This document shows, piece by piece, positions 1-5,258 of a stretch of 5,258 nucleotides of DNA (its first letter is position 1; each line of letters opens with the position of its first letter). The stretch covers positions 1-5,258 of the forward strand of contig JAEXBC010000075.1 in the NCBI GenBank assembly GCA_023457875.1, written 5' to 3'. This DNA comes from Bacillota bacterium. Lineage in GTDB: Bacteria > Bacillota > Clostridia > Lachnospirales > Cellulosilyticaceae. Below the pieces are notes generated by a model. The model saw nothing but the letters and a program-made list of their open reading frames with translations. It did not search any database and was not told the origin of the DNA. Position numbers and translations under genes: made by a program.

Positions 1-7
1 AAGTAAG

Positions 8-52
8 ACCACGTTATATGTAAGTGATAAACAAACATAGGCGTGGTTTTTT
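8..52 (+). terminator. Rho-independent terminator of an upstream gene outside the window
   Basis: Bases 8-13 (ACCACG) pair with 42-47 (CGTGGT). The stem continues through two G-U pairs and, after one bulged base, TATGT (17-21) with ACATA (35-39). A run of six T (47-52) follows directly. This is the form of an intrinsic terminator on the + strand, so a gene transcribed in the same direction should end just before the window. That gene cannot be identified from here. Confidence 0.75.
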
Positions 53-83
53 ATGTTACAAAAAATATTTTTTATAAAATGGG

Positions 84-98
84 TTGTGAAGTGACGCT
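84..98. repeat. Left arm of a 15-base inverted repeat bracketing the DUF4321 gene
   Basis: TTGTGAAGTGACGCT at this position is the reverse complement of 393-407 (AGCGTCGCTTCACAA) at 14 of 15 positions, and the one difference would still pair as G-U in RNA. The left arm overlaps the proposed -35 element (84-89). If the promoter call is right, this arm is not in the DUF4321 transcript, so any role would be at DNA level or in read-through RNA. A chance match cannot be excluded. Confidence 0.5.
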
Positions 99-113
99 TG
101 TGCTATTTATAAT
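84..113 (+). promoter_or_regulatory. Probable sigma-A type promoter for the DUF4321 gene
   Basis: A perfect TATAAT -10 hexamer lies at 108-113. The best -35 is TTGTGA at 84-89 (4 of 6 consensus bases) with an 18-base spacer. Transcription would start near 120, directly at the Shine-Dalgarno sequence, giving a leader of only about 14 bases. It lies after the upstream terminator and before the gene, where a promoter is expected. Confidence 0.6.
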
Positions 114-120
114 GTAGAAA

Positions 121-127
121 AGGGGGA
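121..127 (+). promoter_or_regulatory. Ribosome binding site setting the GTG start at 134
   Basis: AGGGGGA lies about 7 bases before GTG at 134. An ATG at 132 is also near, but its frame reads ATG-TGG-TAA and stops at once. The GTG is therefore the working start. Confidence 0.75.
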
Positions 128-133
128 GAGCAT

Positions 134-394
134 GTGGTAAGTCAAAAAGCAAATAATGTTTGGGTACTATTATTATGTATGCTATCTGGTCTAACAGTGG
201 GTTATTTCATTGGAAACCTCTGTGAAAATGTAAGTTTTTTAAAGTGGATGAATTTTACGGGAAGCTTTGGACTGGATAATCCTGTTGCGGTGAACTTAGG
301 TGTGATATGGATTTCTTTTCAAATCAAATTTAAGATTACACTAGCTGCTATTGTTGGTATGCTAGTAGGTGTATTTGTCTATAGAAAGATATAG
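134..394 (+). CDS. DUF4321 family small membrane protein
   Basis: An 86-residue protein of unknown function that I assign to the DUF4321 family from its pattern and its place beside radC and mreB; this is recall, not a search. Two hydrophobic segments are visible, about residues 9-28 (with a glycine-rich GLTVGYFIG end) and 67-84. Between them is an FLKWMNF...SFGL stretch (35-47), followed by a beta-like region rich in V, I and F. The C terminus ends YRKI, a short basic tail. Length fits the family. The start is GTG, chosen from the AGGGGGA site 7 bases upstream; the overlapping ATG at 132 is a dead frame. It has its own promoter and terminator, so it is probably a single-gene unit. Its link to cell shape or envelope work is only inferred from conserved neighbourhood; no catalytic residues are seen. 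Confidence 0.8.
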   Translation: MVSQKANNVWVLLLCMLSGLTVGYFIGNLCENVSFLKWMNFTGSFGLDNPVAVNLGVIWISFQIKFKITLAAIVGMLVGVFVYRKI

Positions 395-407
395 CGTCGC
401 TTCACAA
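393..407. repeat. Right arm of the inverted repeat bracketing the DUF4321 gene
   Basis: AGCGTCGCTTCACAA, the partner of 84-98 (14 of 15 bases complementary plus one G-T). It begins inside the TAG stop codon of the DUF4321 gene (392-394) and ends about 25 bases before the terminator stem. It has no T-run of its own and the arms are almost 300 bases apart, so it is not a terminator. Confidence 0.5.
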
Positions 408-432
408 GAAATAGTAATCGTTTGTTAGTTAG

Positions 433-480
433 ATAAGTGCAATGGTTACCCATACAAGGGATAACATTGCACTTATTTTA
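433..480 (+). terminator. Strong Rho-independent terminator after the DUF4321 gene
   Basis: ATAAGTGCAATG (433-444) pairs perfectly with CATTGCACTTAT (465-476), a 12-pair stem. Past single-base bulges at 445 and 461 the helix goes on with TTA/TAA and CCC/GGG (446-451 with 458-464), closing on a 6-base loop at 452-457. A T-rich tract (TTATTTTAATTT) follows. It ends the DUF4321 transcript and separates it from radC. Confidence 0.8.
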
Positions 481-550
481 ATTTAAAGGCTTGCTGGGTG
501 TATGGAGTGATGGGAATTTGGTAATAATTTGAAGGAAAAGGGGGTGTGTC

Positions 551-1255
551 ATGAGAATACAAGACCAACCTATTGAAGAAAGACCCTATGAAAAATTTGA
601 AAGGTTCGGTGCTAGCGGACTAAGTGATACGGAGCTATTTGCCATCTTACTCCGTACAGGAACCAAGGTGTTAAATGCCAAGGAATTAGCAAGGCATATT
701 TTGACCTGTTCAAACAAGAGTCTTCCACCTAAAAAGCAAATGCCTTCCTTAGCTGGACTTTATCAGTTGACCTTCGATGAACTTAAAAGCATAAAAGGAA
801 TTGGTAGAGTTAAGGCGATGCAGATTCTTGCACTTTTGGAGCTTAGCAAGCGCATCGCAAAGACAAAATACGACCAAGGTCAAAAGGTCAATTCTCCTCA
901 GCTTCTGTCAGATTACTTTATGGAGGAGCTAAGACATATGAGAGAAGAGCATTTTGTGATTACGCTTTTGGATGCAAAGTGCAAAATGATAGGCTATGAA
1001 ACGGTATCTATAGGAAGTCTGACAGCTTCCATTGTACATCCTAGAGAAGTTTATCGTATCGCAATTCAAAAATCTGCGCATAGTATTATTGCTGTGCATA
1101 ATCATCCAAGTGGTGATCCTACACCGAGTCAGGAGGATTTAAGTATGACAAATCGTCTAAAAAAAGTAGGTGAATTAGTCGGAATACCTCTTTTGGACCA
1201 TATTATTATTGGAGATGGTATATATAAAAGTCTAAAAGAAGAAAGTTATCTATAG
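551..1255 (+). CDS. radC: RadC family MPN/JAMM-domain protein
   Basis: A 234-residue RadC (UPF0758) protein, full length for the family. The N-terminal part has the family opening (ERPYEKFERFGASGLSDTELFAILLRTGT, about 10-38, spanning more than one motif) and a helix-hairpin-helix around 70-100 with the GIG turn at 83-85, a fold that usually contacts DNA. The C-terminal MPN domain carries a complete JAMM zinc motif, H183-N-H185-P-S-G with S193 and D196, so metal binding looks intact; a conserved acidic pair E132-E133 lies upstream. Substrate and reaction are not established. The repair name came from an E. coli mutation later placed in recG, so it should not be read as proof of repair. A lysine/proline-rich insert at about 53-66 separates the first helices from the hairpin. 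ATG 551 follows AAAGGGGG (537-544). I saw no convincing promoter in 481-536. Confidence 0.93.
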   Translation: MRIQDQPIEERPYEKFERFGASGLSDTELFAILLRTGTKVLNAKELARHILTCSNKSLPPKKQMPSLAGLYQLTFDELKSIKGIGRVKAMQILALLELSKRIAKTKYDQGQKVNSPQLLSDYFMEELRHMREEHFVITLLDAKCKMIGYETVSIGSLTASIVHPREVYRIAIQKSAHSIIAVHNHPSGDPTPSQEDLSMTNRLKKVGELVGIPLLDHIIIGDGIYKSLKEESYL

Positions 1256-1258
1256 ATG

Positions 1259-1287
1259 TTGAAAATTCACCTAAAAAAAGGTATGAT
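1259..1287 (+). promoter_or_regulatory. Sigma-A type promoter for mreBCD
   Basis: TTGAAA (1259-1264) and TATGAT (1282-1287) are separated by exactly 17 bases, each one base off the consensus. It starts 3 bases after the radC stop codon. Transcription would begin near 1294, leaving a leader of about 50 bases before mreB. No terminator lies between radC and mreB, so read-through from radC may add to expression. The ACCT/AGGT inverted repeat in the spacer is too short to matter. Confidence 0.72.
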
Positions 1288-1331
1288 GGTTAATATGAGA
1301 TTTTGACAATAATATATTATATAGATTGCTT

Positions 1332-1337
1332 AGGAGG
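1332..1337 (+). promoter_or_regulatory. Ribosome binding site setting the mreB start at 1345
   Basis: A perfect AGGAGG, 7 bases before ATG 1345. It lies inside the longer open frame that begins with TTG at 1303, which rules that upstream TTG out as the start. Confidence 0.9.
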
Positions 1338-1344
1338 ATTCATT

Positions 1345-2355
1345 ATGTTTGAAAAAGATATGGGTATTGATTTAGGAACAGCCAATACACTTGTGTTTGT
1401 TAAAGGAAAAGGTATCGTTGTTAATGAACCATCTGTTGTTGCTATAAAAGAGAAAACGAATGAAGTGCTTGCTGTAGGTGATGAAGCCAAGCAAATGATC
1501 GGTAGAACACCAGGAAACATCGTTGCAATTAGACCTTTGAAGGATGGTGTTATTGCAGATTTTGCAACCACTTCTGCCATGCTTCGCTATTTTATTGGTA
1601 AAGCCTACAAACAGTCTTTATTTGCCTCTAAACCTCGCGTAATTGTTTGTGTACCATCAGGCGTTACTTCTGTTGAAAAACGTGCGGTAGAAGAAGCTAC
1701 TGAAAAAGCAGGAGCAAAAAAGGCGCTTATTATGGAAGAGCCTATGGCAGCAGCTATTGGTGCCCATCTTCGCGTAGAAGAGCCTACTGGCAACATGGTT
1801 GTTGATATTGGTGGAGGAACCACTGATGTGGCGGTTATTTCATTAGGTGGCATTGTAGCTAGCAAATCATTACGTATTGCAGGTGATGAATTTGATGAAT
1901 ATATCGTTTCTTATATTAAGAGAGAATATAATCTCATGATTGGTGAAAGAACTGCAGAGCAAATTAAGATTAGTATTGGTGCTGCTTATCCTACTGGTGA
2001 AGATGCAACCATGGAAATTAGAGGACGTGACCTTGTAACTGGTCTTCCAAAGGTGCTTACAATTACATCAACCGAAGTAACCGAGGCAATCAAAGAGCCT
2101 GTTAATGCCATTATAGATGCCATCAAACTTACCCTTGAAAAGACTCCACCAGAATTGGCTGCTGATATTATGGAGAGTGGGATTATGCTTACTGGAGGCG
2201 GTGCATTATTAACAGGGCTTGATACACTCATTAGTTTAGAGACAGGTATGCCTGTCAACATTGCAGAAGATCCTCTTGATTGTGTAGCAAAAGGAACAGG
2301 CTATGCATTAGAAAATCTTGAAAAATGGGCCAATATTTTTGCAGATGATAAATAA
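1345..2355 (+). CDS. mreB: Rod shape-determining protein MreB (bacterial actin)
   Basis: A 336-residue actin-like ATPase that forms membrane-bound filaments and guides lateral peptidoglycan synthesis. The actin-fold nucleotide motifs are all present: phosphate 1 at 6-13 (MGIDLGTA, D9), the catalytic glutamate at E131 in [11 protein letters not shown], phosphate 2 at 153-161 ([10 protein letters not shown]154) and the adenosine motif GIMLTGGGA at 279-287. Length is normal for the family. The frame is open back to TTG 1303, but ATG 1345 is chosen because a perfect AGGAGG sits 7 bases ahead of it and because MreB proteins begin just before the MGIDLGTA strand. It is the first gene of mreBCD behind its own promoter. 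Paralogues such as Mbl look alike; the radC-mreB-mreC context supports MreB itself. Confidence 0.97.
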   Translation: MFEKDMGIDLGTANTLVFVKGKGIVVNEPSVVAIKEKTNEVLAVGDEAKQMIGRTPGNIVAIRPLKDGVIADFATTSAMLRYFIGKAYKQSLFASKPRVIVCVPSGVTSVEKRAVEEATEKAGAKKALIMEEPMAAAIGAHLRVEEPTGNMVVDIGGGTTDVAVISLGGIVASKSLRIAGDEFDEYIVSYIKREYNLMIGERTAEQIKISIGAAYPTGEDATMEIRGRDLVTGLPKVLTITSTEVTEAIKEPVNAIIDAIKLTLEKTPPELAADIMESGIMLTGGGALLTGLDTLISLETGMPVNIAEDPLDCVAKGTGYALENLEKWANIFADDK

Positions 2356-2359
2356 GAAT

Positions 2360-2367
2360 GGGGAGAG
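2360..2367 (+). promoter_or_regulatory. Ribosome binding site setting the TTG start of mreC
   Basis: GGGGAGAG ends 6 bases before TTG 2374. Other start codons nearby fail: GTG at 2369 reads GTG-CTT-TGA and stops, and ATG at 2358 is out of frame and lies before the site. TTG is the only usable start that keeps the whole transmembrane segment. Confidence 0.75.
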
Positions 2368-2373
2368 AGTGCT

Positions 2374-3186
2374 TTGAAACTTACAAATAAGGTTAAAAAA
2401 ATAGGGCTTGTAGTAGGTATTGTTTTAGTCATGATACTGGCTATAGGTAAAAAATTTGATATTCCTATTCTTAGTACAGGCGTCAATTATGTACTTTATC
2501 CTTTTGAAAAAAGCATTCATTTTATCTCTAATACCACACAAGGTGTAGTAGCACGTTTCCAAAAGGTGGACGAGTTAATTAAAGAAAATGACCTGCTTGA
2601 GGAAGAAATCAGTAAACTACGTTATGAGAATACGATTTTGGCTCAGTATCAGGGTGAAAACGAAAAATTACGAACCTTATTAGAAATGAAAAAATCCTAT
2701 CAAGATTATGAGGGTGTGGGAGCTAACGTGATCGGCAAAGAAGCAGGAAATTGGTATAAGGTCTTTACAATTGATCAAGGTAGACGAGCAAATATAAAGA
2801 CGAATAGTGTCATTCTTGCTAATGGCGGATTAGTTGGACGTGTGGATGAGGCGACAGATATTGTTTCAAAAGTTATTACTATTATTGATAGTAGAAGTGC
2901 AGTAGGTGCTGAGATAGTTCGTACAGGTGACACAGGGGTTATTAAGGGAGATATTGAATATGCGAATCAAGGTTTATGCGTACTAGAAATCAATAGTGAG
3001 TCTGAGGTAGTAAAAGGTGATCAGGTAATTACTTCTTACCATAGTTCCATTTATCCGCCAGGTATCTTGATTGGTACAGTGGAGGAGGTCAAAGTGGGCA
3101 ATAATGATCTTGTTCATTATGCCTATGTTAGGCCAGTTGTAGATTTTAAACATATAAAACAGGTACTGGTTATTAGTAATGATTAA
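2374..3186 (+). CDS. mreC: Rod shape-determining protein MreC
   Basis: A 270-residue bitopic membrane protein that acts outside the membrane, linking MreB filaments and MreD to the elongation wall synthases. The order of parts is typical: short basic N terminus, one transmembrane helix at about 10-25, a linker, a charged coiled coil at about 62-107 (rich in E, L and K), then the beta-barrel MreC domain. Family signatures seen are the VIGKEAGNWYK region (119-129) followed by DQG and NGGLVGRV (150-157), and GDQVITS...YPPGILIGTV (215-236). Length is slightly short of the B. subtilis protein but complete. It starts 18 bases after the mreB stop with a TTG codon, unlike the ATG of its neighbours, which may lower its output relative to MreB. 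The downstream gap to mreD is 13 bases. Confidence 0.95.
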   Translation: MKLTNKVKKIGLVVGIVLVMILAIGKKFDIPILSTGVNYVLYPFEKSIHFISNTTQGVVARFQKVDELIKENDLLEEEISKLRYENTILAQYQGENEKLRTLLEMKKSYQDYEGVGANVIGKEAGNWYKVFTIDQGRRANIKTNSVILANGGLVGRVDEATDIVSKVITIIDSRSAVGAEIVRTGDTGVIKGDIEYANQGLCVLEINSESEVVKGDQVITSYHSSIYPPGILIGTVEEVKVGNNDLVHYAYVRPVVDFKHIKQVLVISND

Positions 3187-3187
3187 A

Positions 3188-3194
3188 GAGGGAG
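3188..3194 (+). promoter_or_regulatory. Ribosome binding site setting the mreD start at 3200
   Basis: GAGGGAG ends 5 bases before ATG 3200. The frame also has an ATG at 3179 inside the mreC end, but that one has no purine-rich site in front and would add seven polar residues before the first membrane helix. Confidence 0.75.
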
Positions 3195-3199
3195 TCAAT

Positions 3200-3709
3200 A
3201 TGCGTATTACGGTGGTAGGGGTTTTATTAGTTGTGATGCATATATTAAGTGCCACGTTGTTTCAAGCACTGAGAATAGGTGATATTGCGCCTAATTTTAT
3301 GATTATGATTATTGTTTCCTTTGCATTGCTACGCGGAAGTAATGAGGGACTCTGTGTAGGCATTGCTGCAGGTTTTTTAACAGACATCTCTTTTAGTTTA
3401 ACCTTTGGGCCAACTATAGTAAGCTATGCTGCGATTGGCTATGTATGTGGAAAGCTAAATGAGAATTTTTATCGCGAAAACTTTATTCTTCCCTTTATTT
3501 GTACATTATTTAGCAGTTTATTTTACAGTGGTACAAATATACTTTCTTTTATGCTTAGAGGGCAGTTAAGCTTTTTATATTTTTTCAAAGCCATTGTTAT
3601 CCCAGAATTGATTTATACGATTACTTTGTCACTGATTGTATATCAACTTATTTATTTGATTAATGAAAAAATTGAAATAAGCGAAAGAAAAACAAGAAAT
3701 ATATTTTAA
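3200..3709 (+). CDS. mreD: Rod shape-determining protein MreD
   Basis: A 169-residue polytopic membrane protein of the MreD family, partner of MreC in the elongation complex. Hydrophobic segments are visible at about 4-24, 32-48, 51-68, 70-86, 95-119 and 127-155, with a charged tail (EKIEISERKTRN) that is likely cytoplasmic. The G-F-L-T-D stretch at 58-62 fits the conserved glycine/aspartate motif of MreD. Sequence identity in this family is weak, so the call rests on membrane pattern, length and position right behind mreC. ATG 3200 is preferred to ATG 3179 because of the GAGGGAG site; with it there is a 13-base gap after mreC rather than an 8-base overlap. It is the last gene before a terminator; no mrdA follows. 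Confidence 0.92.
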   Translation: MRITVVGVLLVVMHILSATLFQALRIGDIAPNFMIMIIVSFALLRGSNEGLCVGIAAGFLTDISFSLTFGPTIVSYAAIGYVCGKLNENFYRENFILPFICTLFSSLFYSGTNILSFMLRGQLSFLYFFKAIVIPELIYTITLSLIVYQLIYLINEKIEISERKTRNIF

Positions 3710-3725
3710 AAAGATAGAAATATGT

Positions 3726-3772
3726 AGAAGGAGCAGTGTTAAGTGAAGTCTTATGCAAGCTGCTCCTCTTTT
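3726..3772 (+). terminator. Rho-independent terminator closing the mreBCD operon
   Basis: AGGAGCAG (3729-3736) pairs with CTGCTCCT (3760-3767), and beyond a bulged A at 3728 two more pairs form (3726-3727 with 3768-3769). An inner stem TAAG/CTTA (3740-3743 with 3750-3753) caps the hairpin. The stem runs into CTTTT, with a further T-run at 3781-3786. It lies 17 bases after the mreD stop and separates mreBCD from minCD. Confidence 0.8.
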
Positions 3773-3817
3773 AAAAATCATTTTTTAAATCAATTATACA
3801 AAATATGATAAATTTGA

Positions 3818-3847
3818 TTGTCAACAACTTATGTGATGGTGTAATAT
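3818..3847 (+). promoter_or_regulatory. Candidate promoter for minCD
   Basis: TTGTCA (3818-3823, 5 of 6) and TAATAT (3842-3847, 4 of 6) with an 18-base spacer. It lies after the mreD terminator and about 60 bases before minC, so some promoter is needed here. Other -10-like words nearby (TAAAAT 3860, TATACT 3882, TAGAAT 3891) lack a recognisable -35 at the right distance. The choice among them is uncertain. Confidence 0.4.
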
Positions 3848-3896
3848 TAATATGAATGGTAAAATAGAAGTTATATTTGTTTATACTTGATAGAAT

Positions 3897-3904
3897 AGAG
3901 GGGG
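3897..3904 (+). promoter_or_regulatory. Ribosome binding site setting the minC start at 3910
   Basis: AGAGGGGG ends 5 bases before ATG 3910. The frame is open back to a TTG at 3877, but that codon has only AT-rich sequence in front of it and the site would lie inside the gene. Confidence 0.8.
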
Positions 3905-3909
3905 AAAAT

Positions 3910-4602
3910 ATGGCAGAGGAAAATCTTGTGGTTTTTAAGGGAACATCTGATGGCATTGTGGTTGTACTTGATGAGCAGGCTGAATTTGATAAAATTGTTC
4001 AACATTTTAAGCAAAAACTTGATGAATCAAAGCAATTTTTTAAGGGCTCAAAAGTAAGCCTTCGTTTTAAGGGACGTTCTCTAAATAAAACGCAACAAGA
4101 TGAATTAATAGATTTATTAGCTCATCAAAACATCTTAAACATTTCATTTATACATCAATTTGAAGATGAGAAAGCGCATTATGATAAAGATTTTCTTTGG
4201 ATCAATGAGCAGTTAGCTAGTAAAGCGGGCTCATTAACCCATTTCCATTATGGTATTGTTCGTTCCGGACACCATATAGATTATCAAGGAAATGTCGTTG
4301 TTTTAGGTGATGTTAATCCAGGTGGTCTGATTACAGCAGGAGGAAATGTCATTATTATTGGAGCTCTAAAAGGAAAAGTACATGCTGGTCTTGACCGTAC
4401 TTGTCCTCATCCCTTTATCATTAGTGAAGTGATGGATCCTATTCAGATTGGCATTGGTAACATTATTGCCCAAGCACCAAAAGGTGAGTCATTTGCTCAA
4501 GAAGAAACAAAGTGTATGCAGATTGCTTATTTACATGAAGAACAAATGTATGTCGATATATTGGACAACAAGAGTTTAAATCAAATGTTAAGTCAAGATT
4601 AG
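3910..4602 (+). CDS. minC: Septum site-determining protein MinC
   Basis: A 230-residue inhibitor of FtsZ polymerisation, brought to the membrane by MinD. The N-terminal domain (about 1-100) is an alpha/beta region with VVFKGTSDGIVVVLDE at its start, as in other MinC proteins that act on FtsZ. The C-terminal beta-helix domain (about 115-220), which dimerises and binds MinD, carries R118-S-G120, then GNVVVLGDVNPGG (127-139), AGGNVIIIGALKGKVHAG (143-160) and GNIIAQAP (183-190). This repeating G-N-V/I pattern is the MinC hallmark. Length is normal. The start is ATG 3910, set by AGAGGGGG 5 bases before it, not the upstream TTG at 3877. The minC stop codon is part of the minD ribosome binding site, so the two genes are probably translated together. 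Confidence 0.95.
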   Translation: MAEENLVVFKGTSDGIVVVLDEQAEFDKIVQHFKQKLDESKQFFKGSKVSLRFKGRSLNKTQQDELIDLLAHQNILNISFIHQFEDEKAHYDKDFLWINEQLASKAGSLTHFHYGIVRSGHHIDYQGNVVVLGDVNPGGLITAGGNVIIIGALKGKVHAGLDRTCPHPFIISEVMDPIQIGIGNIIAQAPKGESFAQEETKCMQIAYLHEEQMYVDILDNKSLNQMLSQD

Positions 4603-4606
4603 GGGG
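4601..4606 (+). promoter_or_regulatory. Ribosome binding site of minD overlapping the minC stop
   Basis: AGGGGG begins inside the TAG stop of minC and ends 8 bases before ATG 4615. A nearer ATG at 4611 reads ATG-AAT-GAG-TGA and stops, so 4615 is the working start. Ribosomes ending minC sit on this site, which suggests coupling. Confidence 0.8.
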
Positions 4607-4614
4607 TAAAATGA

Positions 4615-5258
4615 ATGAGTGAGGTTATTGTAATCACATCAGGAAAAGGTGGAGTTGGTAAAACAACTACTTCAGCGAATGTAGGAACGGCATTAGCGAT
4701 GCAGGGAAAACAAGTTGTTTTGGTGGATGCAGATATCGGTCTTAGAAATCTAGATGTTGTAATGGGACTTGAAAATAGAATTGTATATGATTTAGTAGAT
4801 GTTATAGAAGGAAGATGTCGCTTAAAGCAAGCACTCATTAAGGACAAGCGTTTTGAAGGACTATTCCTTTTACCAGCAGCTCAAACTAGAGACAAAGATG
4901 CTGTTAACCCTGAGCAAATGAAAAAGCTATGCGAAACATTAAAAGAAGATTTTGATTATGTTATTTTGGATTGTCCAGCTGGTATTGAGCAAGGATTCAA
5001 AAATGCCATTGCAGGCGCTGATCGTGCCCTTATTGTAACAACACCAGAAGTCTCAGCTGTAAGAGACGCTGATCGTATCATCGGATTAATAGAATCCCAT
5101 GGTGTATCTAATACCCAGCTTATTATAAATCGTGTAAGGATGCAGATGGTAAAACGTGGCGACATGATGGCAATGGAGGATGTGGTTGAAATTCTTGCCA
5201 TTGACTTGATTGGAGTTGTGCCTGATGATGAAAATATTGTTATAACTACTAATAAGGG
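4615..5258 (+). CDS. minD: Septum site-determining protein MinD (3' end beyond the window)
   Basis: The first 214 codons of MinD, cut by the window edge with the frame still open; the family is about 260-270 residues. MinD is a membrane-bound ATPase that recruits MinC and so positions the division site. Visible motifs are the deviant Walker A at 10-17 (GKGGVGKT with signature lysine K11 and K16), the switch I region VDADIGLRNLD at 37-47 (D38, D40) and Walker B/switch II LDCPAGIE at 118-125 (D119). These match the numbering of known MinD proteins almost exactly. TTPEVSAVRDADR lies at about 143-155. The C-terminal amphipathic membrane-targeting helix would be in the missing part, as would any minE or other downstream gene. 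It follows minC by 12 bases. Confidence 0.97.
   Translation, partial: MSEVIVITSGKGGVGKTTTSANVGTALAMQGKQVVLVDADIGLRNLDVVMGLENRIVYDLVDVIEGRCRLKQALIKDKRFEGLFLLPAAQTRDKDAVNPEQMKKLCETLKEDFDYVILDCPAGIEQGFKNAIAGADRALIVTTPEVSAVRDADRIIGLIESHGVSNTQLIINRVRMQMVKRGDMMAMEDVVEILAIDLIGVVPDDENIVITTNK

Noticed and set aside
481..536. Promoter for radC using TTGCTG (491) and TAATAA (522)
   Set aside because: The spacing would be 25 bases, far from the usual 16-18, and no other pair of hexamers fits.
1303..1331. TTGACA at 1303-1308 as a perfect -35 box for mreB, and the same TTG as an upstream mreB start
   Set aside because: No -10-like hexamer lies 16-18 bases after it (that place holds the bases just before AGGAGG), and a start there would put the ribosome binding site inside the gene. 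It is best read as a chance match in the leader.
1317..2486. Long minus-strand open frames across mreB and into mreC
   Set aside because: They are antisense to a clear MreB/MreC coding sequence, have low-complexity S/T/P/I-rich translations and no ribosome binding sites; they are shadows of codon usage on the other strand.
3788..3819. AATCAA/TTGATT inverted repeat after the mreD terminator
   Set aside because: Only six A-T-rich pairs with a 20-base loop; expected by chance in such AT-rich DNA.
3852..3890. Possible 12-codon leader peptide ahead of minC (ATG 3852 to TGA 3890)
   Set aside because: It has no ribosome binding site in front, no run of regulatory codons, and no attenuator-like hairpin after it.
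4599..5201. Minus-strand open frames across minD
   Set aside because: They lie antisense to an intact MinD frame with all ATPase motifs, and show no start signals or recognisable domain.

Overview
This window is a conserved cell-shape and division-site cluster from a low-GC Firmicute, most likely a member of Clostridia. The reasons are AT-rich intergenic DNA, strong AGGAGG/GGGGG-type ribosome binding sites, GTG and TTG starts alongside ATG, and the gene order DUF4321 - radC - mreB - mreC - mreD - minC - minD, which is typical of that class. All genes are on the + strand. A genus cannot be given from the sequence alone; a Lachnospirales-like clostridium is a guess.

Layout. Positions 1-52 hold the terminator of a gene that lies upstream of the window. 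A small two-helix membrane protein of the DUF4321 family (134-394) follows, with its own promoter and a very strong terminator (433-480), so it is a single-gene unit. radC (551-1255) encodes the MPN/JAMM-domain protein still called 'DNA repair protein RadC'. A good sigma-A type promoter lies just behind radC and drives mreB (1345-2355), mreC (2374-3186, TTG start) and mreD (3200-3709). A terminator at 3726-3772 closes that operon. After about 200 bases of AT-rich spacer, minC (3910-4602) and minD (4615 to the window edge, incomplete at its 3' end) form the next unit.

How the genes work together. MreB is the actin-like filament that orients lateral wall synthesis. MreC and MreD are its membrane partners and link it to the elongation peptidoglycan synthases. 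MinC and MinD restrict FtsZ ring assembly to the right place. The cluster therefore pairs elongation and division-site control. RadC and the DUF4321 protein are conserved neighbours whose roles are not settled.

Nothing here looks like a mobile element, defence system, CRISPR array or RNA gene, and no previously undescribed system is visible. Points worth a second look are the lack of a class B penicillin-binding protein gene (mrdA/PBP2) between mreD and minC, the break between mreBCD and minCD made by a terminator, a 15-base inverted repeat bracketing the DUF4321 gene, and the TTG start of mreC.
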